A DNA stretch of 64,000 bases from Maribacter luteus. GTDB lineage: Bacteria > Bacteroidota > Bacteroidia > Flavobacteriales > Flavobacteriaceae. The stretch spans positions 62,001 to 126,000 of the forward strand of contig NZ_WKJH01000005.1 of the NCBI RefSeq assembly GCF_009674825.1, in the 5' to 3' direction. A program made the translations under genes and the position numbers. Shown in pieces: positions 17,565 to 26,860 of the stretch (within the stretch, counting starts at the first letter, position 1; the number at the start of each line of letters is the position of its first letter). The notes below the pieces were generated by a model. That model was not told the DNA's origin and searched no databases. It saw only the letters and a program-made list of their open reading frames with translations.

Positions 17565-19322
17565 ATGTACAGAAGTCACAACTGCGGGGAATTAAGGGAG
17601 TCTCATATAAATAAAGAAGTAACGTTGGCCGGTTGGGTGCAAAAAACCAGGGACAAAGGTTTTGTGGTCTGGGTTGACCTACGTGATCGTTATGGTATAA
17701 CCCAGTTGATATTCGACGAGGAAAGAACTTCACAAGAGTTATTGGAGCAAGGAAGAAACCTTGGACGCGAATTCGTGATCCAAGTAAAAGGCACCGTAAT
17801 TGAAAGAGCCTCCAAGAATGATAAGATCCCAACAGGGAATATCGAAGTATTGGTCAAAGAGCTTTCTATACTCAACTCTTCCAAAACGCCCCCATTTACT
17901 ATCGAAGACCAAACTGATGGTGGTGAGGACCTAAGAATGAAATACCGCTATCTGGACATTCGTAGAAACCCTGTAAAAGAAAGCCTGATCTTTAGGAGTA
18001 AGGTTTCTATGGAAGTGCGAAACTATTTGTCTAAAGAAGGGTTTATCGAGGTTGAAACCCCCTATCTTATAAAATCCACTCCAGAGGGTGCCCGCGATTT
18101 CGTAGTGCCCAGCCGAATGAACCAAGGGCAGTTCTACGCTTTGCCACAGTCACCTCAAACCTTTAAACAACTATTGATGGTCGGTGGTATGGATAAATAC
18201 TTCCAGATCGTAAAATGTTTTAGGGATGAAGACTTAAGAGCCGATAGACAGCCCGAGTTTACACAAATAGACTGTGAAATGGCCTTTGTTGAGCAAGAAG
18301 ACATATTGAATGCCTTTGAAGGATTAACAAAACATCTATTAAAAGAAATAAAAGGGGTAGAAACCTCTAAATTCCCAAGAATGACCTTTGACGAGGCGAT
18401 GGCAAAATACGGCAATGACAAACCGGACATTCGTTTTGGAATGGAATTCGGCGAACTGAATGCCGTTGCACAGCATAAGGATTTCAACGTTTTTAATTCT
18501 GCTGAATTAGTTGTAGGTATCGCCGTTCCAGGGGGGGCATCCTACACCCGAAAGGAAATCGATGGTTTAGTAGACTGGGTACGCCGACCGCAGGTGGGTG
18601 CCAAAGGCATGGTCTATGTTAAATGTAATGAAGACGGTTCGTTTAAATCTTCGGTCGATAAGTTTTATGATCAGGAAGACTTAGCCAATTGGGCTAAGGC
18701 AACCGATGCAAAGGCAGGAGATTTGATCTGTGTGCTATCTGGCGATGCAAATTCAACCAGAGCGCAGTTAAGTGCCTTGCGTATGGAGCTTGCAGAACGA
18801 CTAGGACTTCGCAAAAATAATGAGTTCGCCCCTTTATGGGTCATTGATTTCCCTTTATTGGAACTTGATGAAGAAACAGGAAGATACCATGCTATGCACC
18901 ACCCTTTCACCTCACCAAAACCAGGCCAAATGGAGCTTTTGGAAACCGATCCAGGTTCTGTTAAGGCAAATGCCTATGATTTGGTACTGAACGGTAATGA
19001 AATCGGAGGTGGTTCTATTAGAATCCACGATAAGGAAATTCAAAGTACCATGTTCAGACACTTGGGCTTTTCAACGGATGAAGCGAAGGCTCAATTCGGA
19101 TTTTTAATGGATGCTTTCCAATATGGGGCGCCCCCTCATGGCGGAATAGCATTTGGACTAGATCGATTGGTAGCCATCCTTGGCGGACAGGAAACCATTC
19201 GTGATTTTATCGCATTCCCAAAAAACAATAGTGGTCGTGATGTGATGATAGATGCTCCAGCGGTGATTGACCAATCACAATTGGACGAGTTGAATTTAAT
19301 TATTAATGACTGTCAAAACTAA
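17565..19322 (+). CDS. aspS: Aspartyl-tRNA synthetase
   Basis: This 585-residue class II synthetase has an N-terminal OB-fold anticodon-binding domain (residues ~1-110), class II motif 1 in the KYRYLDIRR region, motif 2 in [16 protein letters not shown], a GAD insertion domain (~280-420) and motif 3 near the C-terminus (GIAFGLDRL). The length and the GAD insertion mark the bacterial-type enzyme, which charges tRNA-Asp with aspartate in the cytoplasm. The start ATG fits the conserved N-terminus ([10 protein letters not shown]). Its last 17 bases overlap the start of the downstream permease gene in another frame, so the two are probably cotranscribed. Confidence 0.98.
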   Translation: MYRSHNCGELRESHINKEVTLAGWVQKTRDKGFVVWVDLRDRYGITQLIFDEERTSQELLEQGRNLGREFVIQVKGTVIERASKNDKIPTGNIEVLVKELSILNSSKTPPFTIEDQTDGGEDLRMKYRYLDIRRNPVKESLIFRSKVSMEVRNYLSKEGFIEVETPYLIKSTPEGARDFVVPSRMNQGQFYALPQSPQTFKQLLMVGGMDKYFQIVKCFRDEDLRADRQPEFTQIDCEMAFVEQEDILNAFEGLTKHLLKEIKGVETSKFPRMTFDEAMAKYGNDKPDIRFGMEFGELNAVAQHKDFNVFNSAELVVGIAVPGGASYTRKEIDGLVDWVRRPQVGAKGMVYVKCNEDGSFKSSVDKFYDQEDLANWAKATDAKAGDLICVLSGDANSTRAQLSALRMELAERLGLRKNNEFAPLWVIDFPLLELDEETGRYHAMHHPFTSPKPGQMELLETDPGSVKANAYDLVLNGNEIGGGSIRIHDKEIQSTMFRHLGFSTDEAKAQFGFLMDAFQYGAPPHGGIAFGLDRLVAILGGQETIRDFIAFPKNNSGRDVMIDAPAVIDQSQLDELNLIINDCQN

Positions 19323-21078
19323 TATTCATAAGAAACTGAATGAACTGGAATCAACGGCCATATGTGGCAATGACATCAGTTCGTCGGTTTTATATGTCTC
19401 AGCCCTAGCAATAGCATTCGCGGGCCAATACGCTTGGATAACCTTATTGATCGTATCGGTTGTCCTTTTCTTATTCAGGAAAATTTATGGTGAGGTCGTT
19501 GGTGCCCTACCATTAAATGGGGGTACTTACAATGCATTACTGAACACGACCAGTAAGTTCATGGCATCATTTGCCGCTACCTTGACCATATTATCCTATA
19601 TGGCCACAGCAGTAATATCGGCCAATGAAGCAATGCATTATTTACATCACCTCATACCTTCAATGCCGATTATCATTGCAACCATATGCCTATTAAGCGT
19701 GTTTGCGATATTGTCTATCATAGGAATTACCGAGTCGGCCAAAGTGGCCATAGGGATTTTCGGTTTTCACCTTCTGTCATTAGCTGTTCTAAGTGGCTTT
19801 ATCATATTGTTTTTATTTCATAACGGCATTGGCATTTTTATTGACAATTGGAATTTCCCCACAAATGAAAACGGAATAATGACCGCCATATTTTTAGGAT
19901 TCTCCGCTTCAATGTTAGGTGTATCGGGCTTCGAGAGTTCGGCAAACTTCATTGAAGAACAGAAAAAAGGTGTTTTCCCAAAAACCTTGAAGAATATGTG
20001 GGCCATCGTAAGTATCATAAATCCCATGATGGCCGTATTCGCACTTGCCTTATTTGCCATGCCGGTATTACAAAGTAGTGAATATCAAAACACGCTTTTA
20101 GTGGAAATGGCCTCACATGTGGGTGGCAATTGGGTCGCATCCCTAATTTCAATCGACGCTTTTTTAGTATTGAGTGGTGCCGTATTAACGAGTTTCGTCG
20201 GCGTTACAGGTTTATTGGAAAGAATGACATTGGACAGGATAATGCCACAGTTCTTTTTAAAGAAAAATAAAAAAGGAAGTTCTTATCGTATCATCATCAT
20301 GTTCTTCATATTAGCGGTTTCAGTGCTTTTAATAACCAAAGGGGAAGTAACTTTGTTGGCAGGCGTTTATACCATATCCTTTTTATCCGTGATGGCATTG
20401 TTCGGTATCGGGAATATTTTACTCAAAGTGAAAAGAGCTGCCTTACCTAGACCCGAAAAAGCCTCATGGCTTTCGGTTTTTGTGGCGATAATCGCAGTTT
20501 CCATTGCCTTGGTAGGTAATATTATCATTGAACCGGCAGAAGGACAATCCAGCAATTTTACGGTTTTCTTGGATTACTTTATACCGTTTATCATTTTCAT
20601 CATTTTTATGTTGAACAGGACACTGGTACTACGGTTACTATTAAGTTTTATCCACTATATTTTCGACCCAATACGTAAATTGGTTTTTAATGCGGATAAA
20701 ATGATTCTATCTTTCATTCATGAAATAAACAATCAAGAATTCGTCTTTTTCACCAAGGGGGATAGTATAGCGACATTGAACAAGGTCATGTTATACATCA
20801 AGAAAAACGAACATACCAAAAAAATAAAAATAGTGCATGTTCAAAGGGAGGGCGATGAAATACCCAAAAACCTCGCTTTTGAAATCGATATTTTAGACAG
20901 GGAATACCCTGACATAAAGGTTGATTTTATTATAGAGAAAGGTGAATTTACACCAAAACTGATTCAAAGCTTGTCCAAAAAATGGAATATTCCCATTAAT
21001 TTTATGTTCATAGGTTCTCCGAGTGACAAGTTCAATTACAAAGTTGAACAACTTGGAGGTGTTCGATTAATCATATAG
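19306..21078 (+). CDS. APC-superfamily permease with cytoplasmic C-terminal domain
   Basis: This 590-residue protein has about 12 transmembrane helices (residues ~25-460) in the amino acid-polyamine-cation pattern, with the TM1 region [20 protein letters not shown] and the TM6-type stretch [14 protein letters not shown]. The last ~120 residues are soluble and alternate strands and helices ([21 protein letters not shown]), like a universal-stress-protein-type regulatory domain. The substrate is not predictable. The ATG at 19306 overlaps the end of aspS; the CLC gene follows after 5 bases, so aspS, this gene, the CLC gene and the small membrane gene look like one operon. Confidence 0.85.
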   Translation: MTVKTNIHKKLNELESTAICGNDISSSVLYVSALAIAFAGQYAWITLLIVSVVLFLFRKIYGEVVGALPLNGGTYNALLNTTSKFMASFAATLTILSYMATAVISANEAMHYLHHLIPSMPIIIATICLLSVFAILSIIGITESAKVAIGIFGFHLLSLAVLSGFIILFLFHNGIGIFIDNWNFPTNENGIMTAIFLGFSASMLGVSGFESSANFIEEQKKGVFPKTLKNMWAIVSIINPMMAVFALALFAMPVLQSSEYQNTLLVEMASHVGGNWVASLISIDAFLVLSGAVLTSFVGVTGLLERMTLDRIMPQFFLKKNKKGSSYRIIIMFFILAVSVLLITKGEVTLLAGVYTISFLSVMALFGIGNILLKVKRAALPRPEKASWLSVFVAIIAVSIALVGNIIIEPAEGQSSNFTVFLDYFIPFIIFIIFMLNRTLVLRLLLSFIHYIFDPIRKLVFNADKMILSFIHEINNQEFVFFTKGDSIATLNKVMLYIKKNEHTKKIKIVHVQREGDEIPKNLAFEIDILDREYPDIKVDFIIEKGEFTPKLIQSLSKKWNIPINFMFIGSPSDKFNYKVEQLGGVRLII

Positions 21079-21083
21079 CCCAA

Positions 21084-22874
21084 ATGCCAAAGAAAAAAAA
21101 GTTATTTACCAAATTCCTAATATGGAGGGCCAAACACATAACTGAACGCCAATTCATTTATTTTTTAAGTATCCTAGTAGGATTCACATCAGGAATAGGT
21201 GCCGTTATCCTAAAAAACCTGACCCACTTTTACCAACATTTATTAGAAGGAAACTTAGTTAGGGATTACCACCATGCTTTTTACTTTGTTTTTCCTTTGA
21301 TCGGTCTTATTTTGGTTTACCTGGTCATAAAATATGTTATCCGGCATAAGGTAAGCCATGGCATACCTTCTACCTTACATGCCATATCCAAGCGTAAGGG
21401 TATAATGAAGAGGTATCAAATATTCGGTTCTATTTTAACCGCCCCGTTAACCGTAGGTTTCGGGGGATCGGTAGGTCTTGAGGGCCCTTCTGTGGCCACT
21501 GGGGCCGCCATTAGCTCCAATATTTCAAGATTGTTGCATATGAACCAGTCAGCACGCAACCTATTGATTGGCTGTGCGGCCGCAGGGGCGTTGTCATCAA
21601 TCTTCAAAGCTCCGATAGCGGCTATCATTTTCGCTATTGAAGTTTTTAGTTTGGATCTGACGATTGCCTCCATGGTTCCTTTATTATTGGCCTCCATTTC
21701 CGCTATAATCACTTCTTATTTCTTTTTGGGTGATGACGTGTTGTTACCTTTTAAAATCGAGGATAGTTTTGAAATCTCTGATGTTCCTTTTTATATAATC
21801 CTAGGACTTGTCGCAGGTATAACCTCAATGTATTTCACTGAAGTATACACTAGGGTCCAGAAGTTTTTCGACAAATTCGATTCACCCGTAAAACGATTAT
21901 TGATAGGAGGGGTAAGTATCGGTGTCATTGTTTACTTTATTCCACCGCTCTACGGCGAGGGTTTTGACGTCATCAACAATTTGGTAAAAGGCCATCCGGG
22001 TAATTTCCTGGATAACAATGTCTTTAATCTTAATTTGGACAATGTATGGACGTTGATCATGTTACTTGGCGGACTTGTGGTATTCAAGATTTTTGCGACC
22101 TCGATCACCTTTGGGGCCGGTGGGGTCGGCGGTATTTTTGCACCTACCCTTTTCATGGGCAGTCTTATGGGAAATTGCTTAGCTAAAATCCTTAATAATA
22201 TCGGATTACTATCCGTGAGGATTTCTGAAAGTAATTTTACCTTGGTAGGCATGGCGGGCCTAATGGCCGGTGTACTGCATGCACCGTTAACAGCTATTTT
22301 CCTTATTGCAGAAGTAACAGGGGGTTATGAACTATTTATTCCCTTGATGATTACCTCGGCCATTTCATACCCTATCGCAAAATATGTACACCCCCATTCG
22401 GTCTACAACATGCAGTTGGGAAGAAAAGGGGAGTTGATTACCCACGATAAAGATCACGCGGTACTTACCCTTATGGATATTGACAAGGTTATCGAAGACA
22501 ATTTTGTCATCATTTATCCCGAGATGACCTTAGGCGATATCGTTCACAAAGCCGTAGTAAAATCGAGCCGAAATATCTTTCCCGTATTAAATAAAAAAGA
22601 TGGCACCTTATTAGGGATTATACTCTTGGACAATATTCGTTCAATAATGTTCAAACAAAAACTTTACGATAAGGTAATTGCCAATGAAGTTATGATAAAA
22701 CCACCGGCGATTATTGAATTGGAAAAGGATAAAATGACCGATATTATGGACAAGTTCCAAACCAGTAGTGCTTGGAACCTTCCTGTTCTCAGAAATGGTA
22801 AATATATCGGTTTTATCACCAAATCAAAGCTGTTAACCGCCTATCGCAGAAAGTTGATTACCTTTACAAAATGA
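21084..22874 (+). CDS. CLC-family chloride channel or Cl-/H+ exchanger with CBS domains
   Basis: This 596-residue protein has the CLC membrane domain (residues ~20-440), with SHGIP in place of GSGIP, GLEGP containing the gating glutamate, and a GIFAPTLF stretch for the third anion-site motif. An internal Glu in IIFAIEV matches the proton glutamate of exchangers, which favours Cl-/H+ antiport. Two CBS domains fill residues ~455-595 and may bind adenine nucleotides. It sits between the APC permease (5-base gap) and a small membrane protein whose ATG overlaps its stop by 4 bases. The group may deal with ion or pH homeostasis. Confidence 0.93.
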   Translation: MPKKKKLFTKFLIWRAKHITERQFIYFLSILVGFTSGIGAVILKNLTHFYQHLLEGNLVRDYHHAFYFVFPLIGLILVYLVIKYVIRHKVSHGIPSTLHAISKRKGIMKRYQIFGSILTAPLTVGFGGSVGLEGPSVATGAAISSNISRLLHMNQSARNLLIGCAAAGALSSIFKAPIAAIIFAIEVFSLDLTIASMVPLLLASISAIITSYFFLGDDVLLPFKIEDSFEISDVPFYIILGLVAGITSMYFTEVYTRVQKFFDKFDSPVKRLLIGGVSIGVIVYFIPPLYGEGFDVINNLVKGHPGNFLDNNVFNLNLDNVWTLIMLLGGLVVFKIFATSITFGAGGVGGIFAPTLFMGSLMGNCLAKILNNIGLLSVRISESNFTLVGMAGLMAGVLHAPLTAIFLIAEVTGGYELFIPLMITSAISYPIAKYVHPHSVYNMQLGRKGELITHDKDHAVLTLMDIDKVIEDNFVIIYPEMTLGDIVHKAVVKSSRNIFPVLNKKDGTLLGIILLDNIRSIMFKQKLYDKVIANEVMIKPPAIIELEKDKMTDIMDKFQTSSAWNLPVLRNGKYIGFITKSKLLTAYRRKLITFTK

Positions 22875-23122
22875 AATATTTCATCATTTTCATTGTCTTG
22901 GCCTCACTGGGTTCCATAATTTACGGATTCAGTATCCATGAAGAACAAATCAACCTTGGCAACAAATTTATTGGCCTGGGTACTGTTGGTATTTTCCTTT
23001 TGGCCATGCCCCTTTTTCTCTATAAGGAGAGTAAAGGGAAAAAGATGAAAGACTACATGCTTACAGAAGAAAATATTAGAAAAATGCGAGGCGAAGAGGT
23101 TGAAAAGCCTGAAAATCAATGA
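22871..23122 (+). CDS. Small two-helix membrane protein downstream of the CLC gene
   Basis: This 83-residue protein has two hydrophobic segments (about residues 3-20 and 33-50) and a charged C-terminal tail with many Lys and Glu. The ATG overlaps the CLC stop codon (ATGA), which strongly suggests translational coupling and a real gene. I do not recognise a named family; similar small proteins with a KKMKDYMLTEENIRKMRG-like tail are seen as hypothetical proteins in flavobacteria. It may be an accessory subunit of the transporter, but this is inference from position only. Confidence 0.7.
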   Translation: MKYFIIFIVLASLGSIIYGFSIHEEQINLGNKFIGLGTVGIFLLAMPLFLYKESKGKKMKDYMLTEENIRKMRGEEVEKPENQ

Positions 23123-23211
23123 TTAAAACATTTTTTTCTTCCCATATTTGATTACATCTGCCATAAAAATTATATTTTAGTGTACTAATTATCTATTTAA
23201 TATCAATTGGA

Positions 23212-23406
23212 ATGACAGGTACAGTTAAATTTTTCAATGAATCCAAAGGATACGGATTCATTACCAACGACGAGACGGGAAGCGACATTTTTGTTCATGT
23301 TACAGCATTGAACGGTGTTGAATTAAACGAAGGTGACAAAGTAGAATACGAAGAAGAAGAAGGCAGAAAAGGTATGGTTGCAGGCCAAGTGCAAGTAATC
23401 GGTTAA
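23212..23406 (+). CDS. Cold-shock domain protein (CspA family)
   Basis: This 64-residue protein is a single cold-shock domain with RNP-1 (KGYGFI, residues 12-17) and RNP-2 (IFVHV, residues 26-30). It binds single-stranded RNA and DNA and is usually an RNA chaperone. The acidic loop (EEEEG) and the short length match the flavobacterial CspA-like proteins. It stands alone, with a 5' untranslated region of up to 89 bases of AT-rich sequence that could fold as in other cold-shock mRNAs, and a terminator at 23431-23463. Confidence 0.95.
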   Translation: MTGTVKFFNESKGYGFITNDETGSDIFVHVTALNGVELNEGDKVEYEEEEGRKGMVAGQVQVIG

Positions 23407-23430
23407 AATATTCTATTATTGATTGTATTG

Positions 23431-23463
23431 AAAACCCTTGCATTTAATGCTGGGGTTTTTTTA
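23431..23463. terminator. Bidirectional terminator between csp and tadA
   Basis: AAAACCC (23431-23437) and GGGTTTT flank an inner stem GCAT/ATGC with one mismatch and a 3-base loop, then a T-run into the tadA stop codon (23461-23463). The convergent arrangement suggests use on both strands. Confidence 0.75.
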
Positions 23464-23910
23464 ATTCAGGTTTCTGCGCTCAATAAAAAATCTTTTCAAT
23501 AAATCTGACGCTTCTTTCTCCAACACACCCCCTACAACTTTTGTCTTAGGGTGCAGTTTTGTCCCCATGGCGTTATAGCCCCTTTGGGCATCTTCAGCAG
23601 CATAGACGATTTTAGATATTTGGCTCCAGTACAAAGCTCCCGCGCACATTTGACATGGCTCCAAGGTTACATACATGGTGCAATTCTGAAGGTATTTTCC
23701 ACCCAGGAAATTGGCTGCCGCGGTAATGGCCTGCATTTCTGCATGGGCCGTAACATCAGTCAATTGTTCTGTTAAATTGTGGGCCCTGGCAATAATCCGA
23801 TTATCGACCACAATAACGGCACCAATGGGCACTTCCCCTTTTTCAAAGGCTATTTCCGCTTCTTGCAGTGCCTTTTTCATGTAAAAGTTATCATCAAACG
23901 GTAAATCCAT
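23461..23910 (-). CDS. tadA: tRNA-specific adenosine-34 deaminase (TadA-like nucleoside deaminase)
   Basis: This 149-residue cytidine-deaminase-fold protein has the catalytic HAE (His56-Glu58) and the PCQMC zinc motif (Cys86, Cys89). The start-proximal helix (MKKALQEAEIAFEKGEVPIGAV) and the C-terminal FFIERR region are typical of TadA, which converts A34 of tRNA-Arg to inosine. A guanine-deaminase role is less likely given the context. A -7 box ends only 5 bases before the ATG, so the mRNA may be leaderless. The gene is divergent from dxs. Confidence 0.88.
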   Translation of the reverse strand: MDLPFDDNFYMKKALQEAEIAFEKGEVPIGAVIVVDNRIIARAHNLTEQLTDVTAHAEMQAITAAANFLGGKYLQNCTMYVTLEPCQMCAGALYWSQISKIVYAAEDAQRGYNAMGTKLHPKTKVVGGVLEKEASDLLKRFFIERRNLN

Positions 23911-23915
23911 AATTT

Positions 23916-23923
23916 CAAAATTA
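23916..23923 (-). promoter_or_regulatory. -7 element of the tadA promoter
   Basis: CAAAATTA on the plus strand is TAATTTTG on the minus strand, a perfect TAnnTTTG. It ends 5 bases before the tadA ATG at 23910, so transcription would start at or next to the start codon. Confidence 0.6.
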
Positions 23924-23947
23924 CACTTTTGATATTATAGAATATAA

Positions 23948-23976
23948 TTGTTACATATGAATTTCCCTTACATTTG
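23948..23976 (+). promoter_or_regulatory. Promoter of dxs
   Basis: TTG (23948-23950), 18 bases, TACATTTG (23969-23976): a full Bacteroidetes promoter. The -7 box ends 9 bases before the ATG at 23986, so the 5' leader is nearly absent. It also shows that the in-frame TTG at 23974 lies inside the promoter and is not the start. Confidence 0.75.
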
Positions 23977-23985
23977 CCATTAGTG

Positions 23986-25758
23986 ATGAACCTATTGGAT
24001 AAAATACAATTCCCTGCAGATCTGCGTAAGTTGAAAAAAGACGAGTTGCCTCAACTTGCCAAGGACTTACGAAGTTTCATAATTGATGTTGTTTCTGTCA
24101 AAGAAGGCCATCTAGGAGCCAGTCTGGGTGTGGTAGAACTTACCATTGCCCTTCATTATATTTTCAATACTCCAGATGATAAGTTAGTATGGGATGTTGG
24201 GCATCAGGCCTATGGCCATAAAATATTGACAGGACGTAAGGACATCTTCGCTACCAATCGTCAAATGGGCGGTATCAGTGGTTTTCCCAATAGAAAAGAA
24301 AGTGAATATGACGATTTTGGAACAGGGCATAGCTCCACCTCTATTTCAGCTGTTTTGGGCATGGCAATTGCTTCCAAATTGAAAGGCGAACCCGAACGTA
24401 ACCATATTGCAGTAGTCGGTGATGCCTCAATTGCAAGCGGAATGGCATTCGAGGGGTTAAACCACGCCGGGGTAACCGATGCAAATATTCTGGTTGTCCT
24501 TAATGATAATGCCATTGGTATTGACCCCAGTGTAGGGGCATTGAAAAAATATTTGACCAATGTTAAAAAAGGAACGGCCAAGGATGAAAATATCTTCGAA
24601 TGTTTGAATTTCGACTATGCCGGACCTTTAGATGGTCACGACCTACCTCTTCTATTGGAAGAACTCGAACGTTTAAAATCAGTACCCGGGCCAAAACTCT
24701 TGCATATAATTACAACCAAAGGTAAAGGTTTGCAAAAGGCTGAGGAAAACCAGGTCACCTATCACGCCCCGGGAAGGTTCGATAGACTTACGGGAGAACT
24801 TCAGAAAAAACCGGATTCTAAGGAGCCCCCAAAATACCAAGATGTCTTTGGACATACCCTTGTAGAATTGGCCAAATCAAACCCAAATATTGTAGGTATT
24901 ACACCAGCCATGCCCACAGGAAGTTCGTTGAAATTTTTAATGAATGAAATTCCGGATAGGGCCTTTGATGTTGGTATTGCGGAACAACATGCCGTTACCT
25001 TGGCAGCAGGAATGGCCACTCAAGGCCTCATCCCTTTCTGTAACATTTACTCCACTTTTCTTCAAAGGGCCTATGATCAGATCATTCATGATGTAGCCCT
25101 TCAGAACTTACCCGTTGTCTTCTGTTTGGATAGGGCCGGACTCGTAGGGCAAGACGGAGCCACCCATCATGGGGTTTATGATATTGCCTACTTGAGCTGC
25201 ATTCCCAATTTAATTATTTTTGCCCCGATGAATGAGCAAGAACTGAGGAATATCATGTATACCGCACAAATGGGAATAGGACAACCCATAGCTATCAGAT
25301 ATCCCAGGGGGAAGGGTGTAATGTTGTCTTGGCGCACACCTTTTGAAAAAATTGAAATAGGGACCTCTCAAATGATTAAAAAAGGCACGAAAATTGCTGT
25401 ACTTTCTTTAGGTCATATTGGTAATTTGGTCAAGGAAATCATTCCCGAATTACCTTCATCAGAACAAATTGGTCACTTCAATATGCGTTTCGTTAAACCT
25501 TTGGATAAAAAACAACTCCACCATATTTTTTCACACTATTCCCATATCATAACCATTGAAGATGGATGTAAACTTGGCGGTTTCGGAAGTTCGATCATGA
25601 ATTTTGCGAACGAAAATAATTACTTGGCCAAAATCGATGTCCTGGGTATAGAAGATAGGTTTATGGAACATGGTACCATTGACCAACTTCATAAATTGGC
25701 CGGTTTAGATGGTGAATCAATAAAACAGTATATTAATAAGACCCTTAATGAACTTTAA
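23986..25758 (+). CDS. dxs: 1-deoxy-D-xylulose-5-phosphate synthase
   Basis: This 590-residue thiamine-diphosphate enzyme condenses pyruvate and glyceraldehyde-3-phosphate, the first step of the MEP isoprenoid pathway. Visible signs are the N-terminal GHLGASLGVVELT segment, the WDVGHQAYGHKILTGR stretch, the ThDP/Mg motif (VVGDASIASGMAFEGLN) and the catalytic Glu in GIAEQHAVTLAAGMA, followed by the transketolase C-terminal domain. It is slightly shorter than the E. coli enzyme, as usual in Bacteroidota. The ATG at 23986 is chosen because the upstream in-frame TTG is within the -7 box. It feeds the prenyl synthase and lycopene cyclase seen earlier in the window. Its end overlaps the DUF3078 start by 11 bases. 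Confidence 0.96.
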   Translation: MNLLDKIQFPADLRKLKKDELPQLAKDLRSFIIDVVSVKEGHLGASLGVVELTIALHYIFNTPDDKLVWDVGHQAYGHKILTGRKDIFATNRQMGGISGFPNRKESEYDDFGTGHSSTSISAVLGMAIASKLKGEPERNHIAVVGDASIASGMAFEGLNHAGVTDANILVVLNDNAIGIDPSVGALKKYLTNVKKGTAKDENIFECLNFDYAGPLDGHDLPLLLEELERLKSVPGPKLLHIITTKGKGLQKAEENQVTYHAPGRFDRLTGELQKKPDSKEPPKYQDVFGHTLVELAKSNPNIVGITPAMPTGSSLKFLMNEIPDRAFDVGIAEQHAVTLAAGMATQGLIPFCNIYSTFLQRAYDQIIHDVALQNLPVVFCLDRAGLVGQDGATHHGVYDIAYLSCIPNLIIFAPMNEQELRNIMYTAQMGIGQPIAIRYPRGKGVMLSWRTPFEKIEIGTSQMIKKGTKIAVLSLGHIGNLVKEIIPELPSSEQIGHFNMRFVKPLDKKQLHHIFSHYSHIITIEDGCKLGGFGSSIMNFANENNYLAKIDVLGIEDRFMEHGTIDQLHKLAGLDGESIKQYINKTLNEL

Positions 25759-26860
25759 GATGATGATGAGAAGGTTAGTTTCCGTATTTGTGCTTTTGAC
25801 TTGTTTTAATTCCGTTTTCAGCCAAGATTCCATTCCACCTACAAATCCCATAGACTCCACAAAGATCGATACTGTTGTTATACGCAGAACATTGGTGCAG
25901 ATCAAAAATGTTCCAAGGAGTGTTAATCTGACCAACCCGGTCATTAGTTTTAAGAAAACAAAAGCATTGAAAAATAAACCAAGAAGGTTCAGGGTTCCTT
26001 CGTTTTGGACCAAGATGAATCGTTTGGGGATTAATTTCAGTGAAGTAGCCTTTGTCAATTGGAATGCAGGTGGGCAAAATGCTGTTTCAGGTCTAGGCAA
26101 CCTTCGTTTTGAACGTAATTATAAGTTCAGGTATATTCAATGGGACAATTATTTGGAGCTTCGTTATGGTCTTAATGCCCAAGAAGAAAGAAAATTAAGA
26201 AAAACGGATGACGCCCTTAAAATAGGTTCAACGTTCGGGTATCGCCGTGATACGATAACCAATTGGTACTATTCGGTCAAGGCAACTTTCAATACTCAGT
26301 TTTCCAACGGTTACAAATATCCGAATCGTGACAATCCTATTTCCCGATTTATGTCCCCAGGTTATTTCTTCCTTGGTGCAGGTACTTCTTATATCACGGA
26401 AAACCAGAAGTTCAATCTCTACATTTCACCATTGACCCAAAAAGCAACTTTTGTGCTCGACCAAGAATTAGCGAACAATGGTGCTTTCGGTGTTGAAAAG
26501 GCAGTTTTGGATGATGATGGAAATGTTATCACCCCTGGGGAAAACTCATTTATTGAATTAGGCTTTTTGATTACCAATAAATGGGATACTAATATTGCGA
26601 AAAACGTAAGCCTGAAACATGATTTGAGTTTATATTCAGATTATCTCAACAGCTTTGGAAATATTGATGTTGATTGGGAACTGAACTTGAATCTCAAGGT
26701 TAACAAATCAATAATCACCAATATCGGTACGCATCTCATTTATGATGATGATATACTTTTCGATCGGTTGGTCGACGCCGATGGCGCCGAAACATATGCC
26801 GGTAGACCAAAAATACAGTTCAAACAATCTTTAGGTGTCGGAATTACCTATGAGTTCTAG
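25748..26860 (+). CDS. DUF3078 outer-membrane protein
   Basis: This 370-residue protein has a signal peptide (to about residue 25, NSVFSQ) and then a proline/lysine-rich linker and a beta-rich region with the DUF3078 hallmark NWNAGGQNAVSGLGN, followed by alternating aromatic strands ending in YEF. The family is restricted to Bacteroidota and likely forms an outer-membrane barrel; its role is unknown. The ATG at 25748 lies inside the dxs reading frame (11-base overlap), which points to cotranscription with dxs. In-frame ATGs at 25760, 25763 and 25766 are alternatives that would keep the signal peptide. It overlaps the 3' end of the convergent dGTPase by 4 bases. Confidence 0.88.
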   Translation: MNFKMMMRRLVSVFVLLTCFNSVFSQDSIPPTNPIDSTKIDTVVIRRTLVQIKNVPRSVNLTNPVISFKKTKALKNKPRRFRVPSFWTKMNRLGINFSEVAFVNWNAGGQNAVSGLGNLRFERNYKFRYIQWDNYLELRYGLNAQEERKLRKTDDALKIGSTFGYRRDTITNWYYSVKATFNTQFSNGYKYPNRDNPISRFMSPGYFFLGAGTSYITENQKFNLYISPLTQKATFVLDQELANNGAFGVEKAVLDDDGNVITPGENSFIELGFLITNKWDTNIAKNVSLKHDLSLYSDYLNSFGNIDVDWELNLNLKVNKSIITNIGTHLIYDDDILFDRLVDADGAETYAGRPKIQFKQSLGVGITYEF

